DNA of 63,198 nt from a virus, in IMG/VR virus record IMGVR_UViG_3300020473_000028, positions 1-63,198 of that record; one strand, 5' to 3'. The notes below the pieces were generated by a model, which was given only the letters and a program-made list of their open reading frames with translations, was not told where the DNA came from and did not search any database. The stretch's first letter is position 1. The number at the start of each line of letters is the position of its first letter. Made by a program: the position numbers and the translations under genes. Of this stretch, positions 1-10,500 are shown in pieces.

Positions 1-74
1 GTAGCGTACTCGCATATTTCGTGATGATGCTGTTCTGCATCATGATACCCTACGGTATAGTGTGACAGGGGCAT
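1..74 (-). CDS. Partial hypothetical cyanophage protein (N-terminus only)
   Basis: An ATG at 74 opens a frame that runs off the left edge without a stop, giving 24 residues that begin MPLSHYTVGYHDAEQHHHE. A late-promoter element lies 26 nt upstream (100-107), the spacing seen at the other late genes here, which supports this as a real gene start. The sequence resembles small conserved cyanophage proteins that I recall lying between gp16 and the large terminase gp17, but the visible part is too short to assign a function. The His-rich stretch is notable but may be chance. Confidence 0.6.
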   Translation of the reverse strand, partial: MPLSHYTVGYHDAEQHHHEICEYA

Positions 75-92
75 GATTTTTCAATCCCTAAT

Positions 93-122
93 GTACTTAT
101 ATTTATTGTAGCATATAAGTAC
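93..122. repeat. 10-bp perfect inverted repeat enclosing a late promoter
   Basis: GTACTTATAT (93-102) is an exact reverse complement of ATATAAGTAC (113-122), with a 10-nt loop. The late-promoter core ATAAATA (minus strand, 100-106) spans one arm and the loop. The hairpin could be a weak terminator for the gene ending at 144 or could affect promoter use; it has no U-tract. Confidence 0.55.
100..107 (-). promoter_or_regulatory. Late promoter (AATAAATA) for the gene leaving the left edge
   Basis: Minus-strand AATAAATA matches the T4-type late consensus (N)ATAAATA recognised by the gp55-type late sigma factor. It lies 26 nt upstream of the ATG at 74. Confidence 0.6.
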
Positions 123-131
123 AAATACGCA

Positions 132-151
132 ATAAGTGTGGGATCACTTAT
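132..151 (-). terminator. Weak hairpin over the stop codon of the basic-protein gene
   Basis: ATAAGTG (132-138) pairs with CACTTAT (145-151) across a 6-nt loop that reaches into the stop codon region at 144-146. No T-run follows on the minus strand, so intrinsic termination is uncertain; it may instead protect the mRNA 3' end. Confidence 0.3.
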
Positions 152-815
152 AATGGTATGATGCCTTGTTAGTCTTTCCTAATTTACCACTTCTTACCTT
201 AGTACCTGAAGTCTCACCATCTCCTTTAGGATGTTTACCTGCAGCAGATTTTCCTATGTTAATTGACTTTCCAGGTTTCTTAGATTGGGTATCATGCAAC
301 CTTGCTGGCTTACTCTTGTCCTTTGTGATTACTGATTCTTGACCGTGCTTTCTGCCAAGACGACGCATTGTTTTACCAAACTTACGTTTTGACATCTTAT
401 CAGGTTTGGAAGTTTGGTAAGAGACTTCTCTACCAGTACCTTCCTTTCCATCATCACTCTTATACTTGTATTCACCAACACCTTTCTTATACCCTATACC
501 TTTCTTCTTTAGATCTTTCTCAAGACCCTTTCTTTTCTCACGATTCTTTTTCTCATCACCACCACGGTCAGCAGATATATTACCAGTAACTTTAGTCTTA
601 GACTTAGTTAACATTCTGGTTGTTGGGTTGCCCTCAACTATGTTGATAAAATCTTTATAATACATAACCTTTAATTGTGCTTCTTGTGCTAACTTATTTG
701 CCGTAGCATACATGACCTCCTTGTCACGTTTACCATATAGTTTCTTAAAGCGATGAGCACTTTTATTCTTCATCCCTCTAACTATACGTTCTGCTTCTTG
801 GTTAACGGCTGGCAT
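144..815 (-). CDS. Lysine-rich basic phage protein, probably virion- or head-associated
   Basis: A 223-aa protein that is extremely rich in Lys, Arg and Gly. Residues 1-55 look folded and contain a patch reading FKKLYGKR...VMYATANKLA; similar YG-R...VMYATA patches occur, as far as I recall, in other marine T4-like phage virion proteins. From about residue 65 the sequence is low-complexity KGD-rich and probably disordered, ending KASYHYK. The high positive charge would suit contact with DNA or the capsid interior. It starts 1 nt after the stop of the upstream gene (817), so it is co-transcribed from the late promoter at 1376. No enzymatic motif is visible. Function is inferred only from charge and position after gp16. 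Confidence 0.75.
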   Translation of the reverse strand: MPAVNQEAERIVRGMKNKSAHRFKKLYGKRDKEVMYATANKLAQEAQLKVMYYKDFINIVEGNPTTRMLTKSKTKVTGNISADRGGDEKKNREKRKGLEKDLKKKGIGYKKGVGEYKYKSDDGKEGTGREVSYQTSKPDKMSKRKFGKTMRRLGRKHGQESVITKDKSKPARLHDTQSKKPGKSINIGKSAAGKHPKGDGETSGTKVRSGKLGKTNKASYHYK

Positions 816-816
816 T

Positions 817-1350
817 TTAGCCTCCGACTACTTGTACTTCTTCTATTATAACTGCACTAGTTGCTGCAGTAATTTTAACAGCACGTTGAATTCTTGCTTT
901 ACTACCTGATGACCAAGTGTAAGTAGTGGTAGAAGATGAATCAATATCTGTAGATAACATACCCAAACCATTGTCAGCAGTTATCTTTTTACCAACAGTA
1001 CCAGCAGATAAGAAAGCAGCATTAATAGCAGCGTCTGTGCCATCATCAACTACAGCAATATAATCTCCTACAGAAAATGGATGATTGCTAGATGTATCTT
1101 GAACGTGCTCACCAACATAATAATCAGTAGTTGCATCAGCAGTAGCCTTTACAATCTTTGCTTGACCAGGTTTACTACCTTTGATAAGAATAAATTCATT
1201 TTGTACTAGAGTTATTGCAGGTCCATCATTGAATGAAACTGTAGCAGCACCTGCTGTAGAACCAACTCTATAATATCCTGTTTGTACTGTTTGATATTCA
1301 GAAGCACCAGCAGCTACTGAATTAGTACTTAATACATTAAGAACTGTCAT
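817..1350 (-). CDS. Beta-rich virion structural protein with its own late promoter
   Basis: A 177-aa protein made of Ser/Thr/Ala/Val-rich strands with no Cys, no charge clusters and no transmembrane segment; this composition is typical of phage decoration or fibre-like proteins. It lies between the small terminase gp16 and the basic protein at 144-815. The best late-promoter match in the window, TATAAATA, is 26 nt upstream of its ATG and inside the 3' end of gp16, so it can be transcribed independently of the neck genes. That suggests a product needed in many copies, such as a head decoration or other abundant capsid component. I do not recognise a named family, and the head role is inference. 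Confidence 0.75.
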   Translation of the reverse strand: MTVLNVLSTNSVAAGASEYQTVQTGYYRVGSTAGAATVSFNDGPAITLVQNEFILIKGSKPGQAKIVKATADATTDYYVGEHVQDTSSNHPFSVGDYIAVVDDGTDAAINAAFLSAGTVGKKITADNGLGMLSTDIDSSSTTTYTWSSGSKARIQRAVKITAATSAVIIEEVQVVGG

Positions 1351-1358
1351 TGTCGTGT

Positions 1359-1772
1359 CTATGTAGATTCACCTTTATTTATATTCTTCAACATCTTTTG
1401 AAGCTCTGCAGTACTACCAACAAACATAGCATTGGTGACATTTGTTGGACCCCTCTTTTCTTCCTTATCTAATTCTTTCATCTTACCTTGGAGATCTATC
1501 AATTTATCTGTTACATCTCCGACTGCTTTAATTGTTGTTGCAGCAACTTCATAAGCACGAGGATGATCTGATGCTCGTGCCACATCAAGTATACCATCTA
1601 CAGCCTCCTGTCCTTTCATTACTAAGTTATGTAGTTGAGCACGAGAAATCTCATAGTCCTGTTGTATATCAGGAGCTTCAGTTTTCTTTTTAATTGCTTT
1701 GGTTTCTTCTACATGCTTTTCTAGTTCTGAGGGTTCATCACCAAAAGCTTTTTCCAATCCTTCAAAACTCAT
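1359..1772 (-). CDS. 16: Terminase small subunit, gp16-like
   Basis: A 137-aa, highly charged, mainly helical protein, a length near that of T4 gp16 (164 aa). gp16 forms a ring that recognises concatemeric DNA and stimulates the gp17 packaging motor. The N-terminal ~45 residues are acidic/Lys-rich and probably flexible. Residues 45-110 form the helical core (EISRAQLHNLVMKGQEAVDG and a second helix around DVTDKLIDLQGKMKELDKE), which fits the family's coiled-coil oligomerisation region. Position directly after gp13-gp14-gp15 is the conserved order of T4-like cyanophages. It ends 8 nt before the next gene and carries that gene's late promoter in its 3' end. Confidence 0.85.
   Translation of the reverse strand: MSFEGLEKAFGDEPSELEKHVEETKAIKKKTEAPDIQQDYEISRAQLHNLVMKGQEAVDGILDVARASDHPRAYEVAATTIKAVGDVTDKLIDLQGKMKELDKEEKRGPTNVTNAMFVGSTAELQKMLKNINKGEST
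1376..1383 (-). promoter_or_regulatory. Late promoter, full TATAAATA match
   Basis: Minus-strand TATAAATA is identical to the T4 late consensus and lies 26 nt upstream of the ATG at 1350. It overlaps the last codons of gp16. Confidence 0.75.
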
Positions 1773-1774
1773 AA

Positions 1775-2806
1775 TTAAATTGCCTCATCTTGACCGCTAA
1801 TAGGATTGCGTTTCTTCTGATCTGTAAACTCAGAATATAATTCACCAAATCCAAAGTCATCGCTTGAATCTAGTAATGCTGCATCATCTTCATCTATCTT
1901 CAGAATAGCTGAACCGTTTGCATGTCCAACAATCGTTGAACCATTCCATCCTCTACCGACATGTAAGGTACTACCAACAACTCTATTGACATGCATTACC
2001 TCAGTTCCAATCTGAATGTCATCTCCTTGTGCGAAAGCTGCTACACTAGCAACAGATATAATTCCATCATTAATATCCATTGCAGCAGTAAGAGTAGTAA
2101 CTCCTACTCCATCCTGATCTGTTAATGCTTCAGGTGTAACTGTATATCTGCGTTCTCTTGGTGCTGTAGTTGTATTGACAGAACTGTAAGTATCTGTAAT
2201 AGCCTTTTTGATAACCTTGCTGTCTGTAATAGGACCGTATAGATAAGTCTTTGCAGTAAATGTTAGAGTGTATATAATTGCTCTACGTTGTGCGAAATCT
2301 CCTTCGTAATCATCCTCATAATCAATGTTCTGTAAAACTATAGGAACATCTTTTGTTTCTCCTATGGTTGTTTGTAATTTAACCGAGAGATTATAATGAG
2401 GTTGAAAGTACGGAAGAATCTGTTCAATGATCTGTAATCCGTCATCTTGATTTTTTGATATAATTGCTAATTCAAACCCAATATTATAAGGGACTGGCAT
2501 GAAAGCATTCTTGTTTTCATTTACATCCTTTTTAAATTTAATCTTCTGAGTTGGTGATACCTTTCTACTAGGATCATAACCCACACTATTAATTTCAAAT
2601 GAAAGTCTAGGTAAAGTTATCTGAACTCTCTTATTAGTTGGATCTGGGTTTTGGTCCAACCTTGCTAAAAATTTTTGCTTTGGACCATATGCCAAAGGTA
2701 CTTTCATCACTTCATCTGAGCGACGAATTTCAATGTTATTAAATAACGTTCCGAAAGCCACGATGGTCTTACGAAAGATTTCATTGTATGAATAAGTTCC
2801 TAACAT
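1775..2806 (-). CDS. 15: Tail sheath stabilizer and completion protein gp15
   Basis: A 343-aa protein beginning MLGTYSYNEIFRKTIVAFGTLFNN, the signature N-terminus of gp15, which caps the finished tail and joins it to the neck. T4 gp15 is 272 aa; the extra length lies in a C-terminal module (about residues 232-305) with the pattern E-V-M-x-V...V-G-R-G-x-N-G-S-T-x-x-x-H, a small beta domain that recurs in other virion proteins of this window. The start codon overlaps the gp14 stop as TAATG, so translation is coupled. Order gp13-gp14-gp15-gp16 is standard. Assignment of the core is firm; the role of the extension is unknown. Confidence 0.9.
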   Translation of the reverse strand: MLGTYSYNEIFRKTIVAFGTLFNNIEIRRSDEVMKVPLAYGPKQKFLARLDQNPDPTNKRVQITLPRLSFEINSVGYDPSRKVSPTQKIKFKKDVNENKNAFMPVPYNIGFELAIISKNQDDGLQIIEQILPYFQPHYNLSVKLQTTIGETKDVPIVLQNIDYEDDYEGDFAQRRAIIYTLTFTAKTYLYGPITDSKVIKKAITDTYSSVNTTTAPRERRYTVTPEALTDQDGVGVTTLTAAMDINDGIISVASVAAFAQGDDIQIGTEVMHVNRVVGSTLHVGRGWNGSTIVGHANGSAILKIDEDDAALLDSSDDFGFGELYSEFTDQKKRNPISGQDEAI

Positions 2807-3732
2807 TAGATTGATACATCAGTTGAGCTTCCGACTGTTCCGAATGGGTTTGCCTCGGAGAAGTCTATGATATCGTTATCAGCAGTCTCAAAGTCGTTGT
2901 TTTGATCGTACTCGATATTTTTATTATCTATTGTATTATATGTAGCAGTTGTCCAAGATGCACTAGATGTACCTCCTGTAAGTGTTTCTGGTACAGTGAA
3001 TGTACCAGAACGGTTGATAACGATGAGAGTCCTAGTAGCAGAATCCCAAGACTTAACCTCAGCCGTAACATTTGATGTTCCTCCAGTAACAGTTTCCCCA
3101 ACAGTAAAGTCTCCAGTACCACCAGCTACGAGACCAACTGTAATAGCATTAGCAAAGTTAGTCTCAATAGCATCAAGTTCAGCAAGACCAGTATCAATCT
3201 CCTCGTCGCTGTACTCGAAGAGTTCACACTGACATTCCCAAACATACCCTTTACCTAACTGGTAGAAAGGACGTTCGACTTCTACAAACTTAATTTCAAA
3301 TAAATGTTTTGTTATAGGGAACCAAATTAAATCCCCTTCGTTGGGTCTTCCTTCGACATTGAGTACAGTCGAGTCATCAACCTTTTCTTTAAATTTTTCA
3401 CGGGAGAATATAAATGTTGTCTTATCCTCGATGCGGATTCCAAACTTCGTAAGAAGTTCGCCTTGTCCTTCCCATCCTTCAACATTATTGACATAGGCAC
3501 GAATCGCTTTGGCACTTTCAAATTTGCCATCAGAGTCCTCTCCGAAGACGTTATCACGGTTGACAATAGTTCTCGGCACGTAGTAAATATCTTGCCCGTA
3601 AATTTCAATGCTTTCTACAACTAGGTTTTCCATGAACTTCTGCTCTTGAGCAGAACCATTAATGTTTAATCTAGCAGAATTAGTATAGTCAGACTGTACA
3701 TAATCCTGTGCTGGTGAATTTGAATATGCCAT
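2806..3732 (-). CDS. 14: Neck protein gp14
   Basis: A 308-aa protein that joins gp13 to form the neck after DNA packaging. The N-terminal 190 residues show the gp14 pattern of marine myoviruses (GSAQEQKFMENLVVESIE, YYVPRTIVNRD, ILFGRE-like and WECQCELFEYSDEEIDTG). Residues about 195-268 are a Gly/Thr-rich double beta unit, F-T-V-G-E-T-V-T-G-G-T-S...W-D-S-A-T-R-T-L-I-V, that looks inserted before the C-terminal tail (about residues 270-308). T4 gp14 is 256 aa, so the insert explains most of the extra length. Stop and gp15 start overlap (TAATG); the gp13 stop is 1 nt upstream of the start. All neck and completion genes are thus tightly coupled. Confidence 0.88.
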   Translation of the reverse strand: MAYSNSPAQDYVQSDYTNSARLNINGSAQEQKFMENLVVESIEIYGQDIYYVPRTIVNRDNVFGEDSDGKFESAKAIRAYVNNVEGWEGQGELLTKFGIRIEDKTTFIFSREKFKEKVDDSTVLNVEGRPNEGDLIWFPITKHLFEIKFVEVERPFYQLGKGYVWECQCELFEYSDEEIDTGLAELDAIETNFANAITVGLVAGGTGDFTVGETVTGGTSNVTAEVKSWDSATRTLIVINRSGTFTVPETLTGGTSSASWTTATYNTIDNKNIEYDQNNDFETADNDIIDFSEANPFGTVGSSTDVSI

Positions 3733-3733
3733 A

Positions 3734-4540
3734 TTAACCTATTAAATCTATAGGTGGAAGTTCATAACGATCACGGAGTTCTTTCTCCATGTCTGATTTA
3801 AACGTGGATGCATCTTCAAGGATCTGACGACCATTAAGTGTAACACCACCTAGCATTTGAATGCCATCATACTTACTTAAGTTACGACCCCACTGTTGTT
3901 GGAAGAGTGCTTCCACATAATCTTTCAACCAGTTGTCATTATATATTCCTGTATTTTCATCTGGGTCTTGACGCATAGTGCAATCAACCATAATATAATC
4001 ACCAGTAGTAATATCATCCCAATCAAAATCAAGACTTAACTTACCACCATGTTCATTCCATTTAATTCTACGATTTTGTTGAGAATTGGTTACCCAATCT
4101 AAAGTCTCAAGATACTGAGAAGTCATATAATAATGTAATATCTGGCCATGAGTCATAGCATAGATATCATTCAAAAAGATCTGATACTTAATATTGAATA
4201 TGTTACCAGGAACTATACTAGATGCACCAATGTTTGTGTACACATGATTGATACCTAGCATTCCAGGTGGTGTAGAAACATAGTTATTAACACCATACCA
4301 AGCAGTAGAACCTTGTTGAGTTTCTGATTTTGCAGCAGTTTTAATTGCATCAGTAACTTCTATCTTCATCCAAGCTTGATAGCTTCCATTATAATGATAC
4401 TCTTGATAGTAATCAATTGCTTCTTCAACTAAATCATCCAATTGCTCAGTGGCAACGTTAATATCTATCGTAGGATATCCTAACCTGCGAAGAGCATAAT
4501 CCTTCAATTCAGTTTTAGTTGCTGGTCTTGTAGCTGACAT
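3734..4540 (-). CDS. 13: Neck protein gp13
   Basis: A 268-aa protein with the typical gp13 opening TELKDYALRRLGYPTIDINV, then DDLVEEAIDYYQEYHYNGS, followed by a mixed alpha/beta body rich in aromatic residues (WVTNSQQNRRIKWNEHGGKL, LDFDWDD, VDCTMRQDPDENTGIYNDNWLKDY) and a C-terminal segment LSKYDGIQMLGGVTLNGRQI. gp13 sits at the portal vertex and, with gp14, closes the filled head and provides the tail docking site. It lies 5 nt after the stop of the long tail-fibre gene and 1 nt before gp14. No separate late promoter is visible immediately upstream, so it is probably read through from the fibre promoter at 11173. Confidence 0.9.
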   Translation of the reverse strand: MSATRPATKTELKDYALRRLGYPTIDINVATEQLDDLVEEAIDYYQEYHYNGSYQAWMKIEVTDAIKTAAKSETQQGSTAWYGVNNYVSTPPGMLGINHVYTNIGASSIVPGNIFNIKYQIFLNDIYAMTHGQILHYYMTSQYLETLDWVTNSQQNRRIKWNEHGGKLSLDFDWDDITTGDYIMVDCTMRQDPDENTGIYNDNWLKDYVEALFQQQWGRNLSKYDGIQMLGGVTLNGRQILEDASTFKSDMEKELRDRYELPPIDLIG

Positions 4541-4545
4541 TTATC

Positions 4546-7500
4546 TTAAGCGAATGATTGGATAGTCAAATTAGTAACATCATTAGCACCAACGGTTTCT
4601 CCCTTCTTGAAGAATCCGTCAACATTATCAACGGTGACTGAAGTAGCACCTAGAGCAGTGATAACAGCAGTCGAACCTGAAGTACCACCTGTAACAGTTG
4701 CACCAACTTCCATCGTTGCGATATCCGATAGTGCGAAGGTTGCGTTAGTAAATACGGCAGCAGTGTCTAATGAAGAACCATTACCGTGTATTGCAGAAAC
4801 CTGTACTTGAGCTCCATTTCCATGAATAGCAGATACAGAAGTCTGTGCATCACCATTACCACCTGCTATAGTTATAACTTCTGAGTTTGCATAACCAGAT
4901 CCATCTGTGTTAATTGTAGCAGCAGTAACATTTCCACTTGCATCAACAGTGATGTTAAGTGTTAATCCTGTACCAGAACCAGATGAGGTTGTAGCAACGT
5001 TGTTGAATGTACCCTCAGTATATCCAGTACCAGCAGCACTGATGGAACCAAGAGTATTAACTCCAGTTGCGTTAGCATTGGTAATAGTTATAGTCTCACT
5101 TGCAGCATAACCAGAACCATCATCATTGACGGTAACTCCAGTAACAACACCAGCAGAAACTGTAATATCAACAGTTAATCCAGTTCCTGATCCAGATGAA
5201 GATGTTGTAATACCAGTTCCAGCAGAATAACCTGTACCACCTCCACTTCCAGCAAAAGTCTTAACACCAGTAGCGTTAGCGTTAACAATTTCTAGTGTCT
5301 CACCAATTGCATATCCAGAACCAGCATTATTAACAGCAACGTTAATGATTGCTCCACCAGATGCTGTGATGTTAAGTGTAGCACCTGATCCTGAACCAGA
5401 TGATGTTGTAGCAACACCAGTTGCTGTAGTGTATCCAGTACCACCAGCCAATGTACCCAAGTTAAGAGCAGAAACACCACCTAGATTTGGGTTAGTTATT
5501 GTTAGTGTGTCAGATATTAAGTAGTCACTACCAGCAGCATTAAGTGCAAGACCTGTAATAGCACCGTTTCCATCAACAGTAGTGTTAACAGTTAATCCAG
5601 AACCAGTACCACCAGTTGTTGCCACTCCAGTAGCATTAGAATATCCTCCAAGACCACTGTTAGTAATAGAACCAAGAGTTGTAACAGAACCTGGTGTTGG
5701 GTCTCCAGATAGATTCAATGTTAAAGTAGTTGAAGTTGCAAGGTTGTTAAGCATTGCACTGAGTTGTTCAAAAGCATTATCAAGTTTTGCTTGTACTCTT
5801 GCTTCTGTGTAATAGAGATTTGTACCTTCTGTTAAATCAGCAGTATCATGGTTATTGAGGTTTGCTACCTGTGTTGCAGAACCAGCATTACCAGATGTAT
5901 CTTGGTTACCTGCTGTATTAACACCTGGAAGATTGATTGATGCAGTACCATCAAATGCAACTCCACCAATATTAACTGAAGCAGCTAAGGCAGTAGCAGT
6001 AGCAGCATTACCAGATGTATCCTGAGTACCAGCAATATTAACACCAGCAAGATCTATATTTGCTGAACCATCAAATGCAACACCACCAATATTTTTAGTT
6101 GCATATAATTTTGTTGCTGTATCAGCATTACCAATAAATGCTCCACCAAAACTAGGTGCAGTAACTCTTCCGTTAGCAGCATTAAAGGTGAGAGTAGATC
6201 TACTCTTAACTCCTAGATTACCAGTTGCAGCTGTTGCAAACAGTATGTTGCAAGTTGTATCAGTCTGCTCATCAGCAACTGTAACTGTTGTTGCTATGTC
6301 TGCTGTACCTGTAAGGTCACCAGTAATAGCAGTTATGTTTGCAGCATCTGCAAATATTCCTTGCCATCTAACAGAAGATGTACCTAAGTCATATGTGCTA
6401 TCAGCAGCTGGATTTAAATCTTTAGCAGTAGAAGTTGCAGCAACTAGGTTACCCGTAACATCTCCCGTGAGTGATGCTGTAATTACATTAGCAGCAAAGT
6501 TACCAGAACCATCACGTAGAACAAGGTTGTTTGATGCGTTAGTGGACGCTGAAGCAACGTTAATCGTTGTATCACCTGATACACCATCTGCGTTGGTAAG
6601 AGTGATTCCAGAGGATGCTGTGACCTGTAGAGTACGTTGTGAATATGTACCATTTCCTGTCCTTACAACATAACCAGTACCAGACTGTGCAGCAAGTGCA
6701 GATATATCTGTATCATTAAATGTTGTTGTTAATGTAACAGCAGCAGAACCATCAATGGATACATTACCATCAACTACACCATCAAGTGTTAATACTCTAG
6801 CAGTCTTCCAAGCATCAGCAGAAGTTGCGTTACCTAAGAATCCAGCACCAGCACCTGCAGCACTAGCAGCAGTAATTTGATTAGCAGCAAAGTCTCCAGA
6901 AGCATCACGATTAACAACTGTAGATACTGTATTAGCACTTGCAGTTGTCATATTATCCAAACGGTCAACGTTTAGATTATTAACTTTAGTTGTAGATGTA
7001 ATAACAAATGGAGCAGTACCATCAGCAAGTTGAGAAATTATCTGCCCATCAACTGTTAGAGTACCATCAATATTTGCATTGTTATCAACATCAAGTGCAG
7101 TACCAGCACCAGTAAGATTTAAAGAACCAGCTCTAAGAGCACCGTCTGTACCAGCATGTACTTCAGAATTATTTGTTGCATCTATTAAGAATGCAAACTG
7201 GTTTGATGAGTTATCAAATCCAAAGAAACCAATCTTAGCAGAACTATCATAATAGCGGAACTCAACACCACGGTCTTTAGCATCATCACTTGAAGGTGCA
7301 GTGTCTCCACCAAGAGTTATGATAGGATCATCTAGAGTTGTTACTGTAGAATTGACAGTAGTAGTTGTACCATTAACAATTAAATTACCACCAACAGTAA
7401 GGTCATTATGTAATGTTGCATCACCAGTAGAATTGGTTATCTTAAATGCATTTCTTCCGTTACCTGAATCGTAAACTGTAAAGTCTCCACCAATCCAAGT

Positions 7501-10500
7501 TTTCTTCTGAACAGTTAAACCACCTTGAGATTTAAGAGCACAAGATGTAGAATTTAATGCAGCTGCATCCTGAGTACTACTAATATTTGTTATACCAGCA
7601 ATATCAGCATCACCATTAAAATCACAATTCTGAGTTACTATAAGATCTGTATAACATCTTACATCACCACCAAAAGCAGTTTGCTTAGTAACACCAAGAC
7701 CACCATCAAGTCTTACAGCACCATCCATGCTGAAGGAACCTGATATGGTTTGTTGTGTAGTGTTATCAAAGTTTGATACTGGGTCAACAGTAAATGAAGT
7801 ACCGACTCCAAGTCCACCTTGACAAGATGTATTTCCAAATAGACTTGCATTCTTGTCATTCATATTGATAAAGAATGCCATATTCCCACTTGTGTCATTA
7901 ACTTGGAAATAGTCGTTAGTTAGATTACCACCAATTTTAACACGACCTATAAACTCTGTAGTAGTTCTATTACCTACAGAACCTACAGTCAAGTCTCTCA
8001 TTATGGTAGTGTCACCATAATCATAATCAACAGTAAAGCAATCTGAACCAAAACCATTCTTGATTTTGAATATCTTATTGTTATCTTGGAACGTTACATC
8101 ATCACCAAAGGTTGCTGCACCATCAACATTAAGTGTAGTATCGAAGTCAGCAGCATCCTTAGTATTAAGTGTACCTTCAATAACTGTGTTACCACTAGTA
8201 GAAGCAACAGTAAACTTATCAGTAGTACCAGAACGAACAGCAAAGTTTGCATCAACATCAAGAGTACCATTAATTTCTGTATTACCAGCAACGTCAAGTG
8301 TACCTTGAATATCAGTGTTACCTGTAGCACCGAAAACACTAAACTTAACTGAGTCTCCAGAGTTTTTCTTACCTACAAATAAACCTTCTCCAGAACCAGT
8401 ACCACCAACGTGTAGTGTTGTGTTAACACCAGCACCACCAAAGACTCTTAAGTTAGAAGTGTTATGGTTTGAATAACTTGGTGTGTATGCAGCAACAGAA
8501 CCAGCACGTAGTTTATATCTGACAGATAGGTAGTTCCTTAAACCGTAGTTCTCAGTTGCATCTTCTTGCTGGTTAAAGTCACCATTCAGATAGATGTCAC
8601 CGTTGAACAATACATCCTTATCAAAGTATCCACCACCATCTACTCTCAATGCACCGTAGTCAGTATTCTGGATTGTATGTGGAGCACCTGATACAATATC
8701 AGGATTATCTGTAGACTCAAGATGTACTAGGTCAGCAACATTTAATTTACCTTCACTGTTAGTATCACCATTATCTGTATCAACTGTAAACTTATCTACA
8801 GCAGCAGCAGTTTGAATCTTGAAGAACTTACCATCCGCTTTAATAGTAGTAGCATCAGATACATCTAAAGTACCAGCAATAGCAGTGTTACCAGATGCTG
8901 CTACAACATTAAACTTGTTAGAATTAATATTAAGATTGTTAGTTATATCAACAACACCATAGAATGATGCATTACCAGTTGTTGATTGTAGTTCTACTCT
9001 AGTAGTTCCACTACCATTGTTTAATTGAAGTGTCTTAGATGCACCTTGAATAGTAACACTGTCATTAAAACGACCTGTACCGTGAGTAACAAGGTTTGTA
9101 TCTATATCTACTGAACCACCGATATTAACATCATCTCCAATACCAGCACCACCAGCAACTACCAAGTCTCCAGTAGTATTAGATGTTGAGTTAGTATTAG
9201 TTGTTAGTTTTAAATTTCCAGCAATGAGTCCAGCATCTGTTCCAGCGAATACCTCTGAGGTATTTGTGGCATCGTAGAGGAAGGTGAACGCTCCTGAATG
9301 TCCTCCAAGATCGTTGGCCGAATCGTCGTAACCAAAGAATCCAACCTTTGCCGAAGAGTCGTAATATCTGAATTCAACTCCTCTGTCTTTGCTGTCATCT
9401 GAAGCTGGAGCAGTATCACCACCAAGAGTGATAATAGGATCATCCAACGTAGTAACGGTTGAATTAACTGTTGTAGTCGTTCCATCAACTTGTAAATTAC
9501 CTCTTATAGTTACCAGTCCAGTAATATCTCTATCATCATTAGGGTCGATTAATATATCACCAGTACCACCCATGTAGTTCCCTTGGAACCTCATGTTCTC
9601 TACCCAAACTTTACCATTAGCATCATTAGCAGCAATACTAACTTTATCTTCTGCACCAATGATTACATGACTTTCACCAGCACCTAAGTTAGTTGCAAAA
9701 ATACTTACTAATCTATTAGATGCAGAATCTTGTGTAGACTGTATAGTTAAATTACCATCACCAGTCTTGTCTATAGTTTGATTAACTCCTCCATCCAGAG
9801 TGATGTCAGGGTCTGACCAATATTGTCTTACATTAATATCAACTTCACCAGCACCACTGTCACCAGTATTATTAGCACCGAATAAAAGATTGCCTGAAGT
9901 ATCGTTGACTTTAACATAGTTTAAGTAGTTAAAACCTCTGTACCCAGTTGTTGCTGTGAGTTCTTGATCTAAATCAAAGTTCTCTACAGTATTCCCATCA
10001 GCAAAACCGATACGTTTATTTTGTAGTTGACTATTGTCAACAGAATTAGCAGCAATACTAACATGACCTGTTGCTGCAACATCAAAATCTTCTTGTGCAA
10101 ATGATGCAAGTCCTTTCTGCTTTGTGTTAACAGCAGCTAAGTATCTCCAAGATCCAGCATCAGTAGCATCAGTGTGTGTAGGTGCTCCTTGTCCAGCAGC
10201 AATTCCTAATATTGCTTGATAGAGATTACCACCATTAGTAATTTTATCATCACGAACATAGACAGTAGCAGCATCATATGCTAGTGCTTCAGTTCCCTCT
10301 ACAGCAGTTGCAATAGGAGCATCAGCAGATGCTGTTAATCTACCATAATCATCAACCGTATAAGTGGTTGTATTAACTGTCTGTGAACCAGCTACTGAGG
10401 TAAGTGATGGAGTATTATAATCAGCAGGAGTAACAGCAGTTGTTATCAAATCAATTGTTGGGTTTCCACCTATACCACTACCATCTGAAATAGCAATTCT

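Noticed and set aside
4607-9577. Long plus-strand ORFs opposite the tail fibre
   Set aside because: Low-complexity Val/Ser/Pro mirror reads of the repeat-rich minus-strand gene, with no Shine-Dalgarno or homology; shadows.
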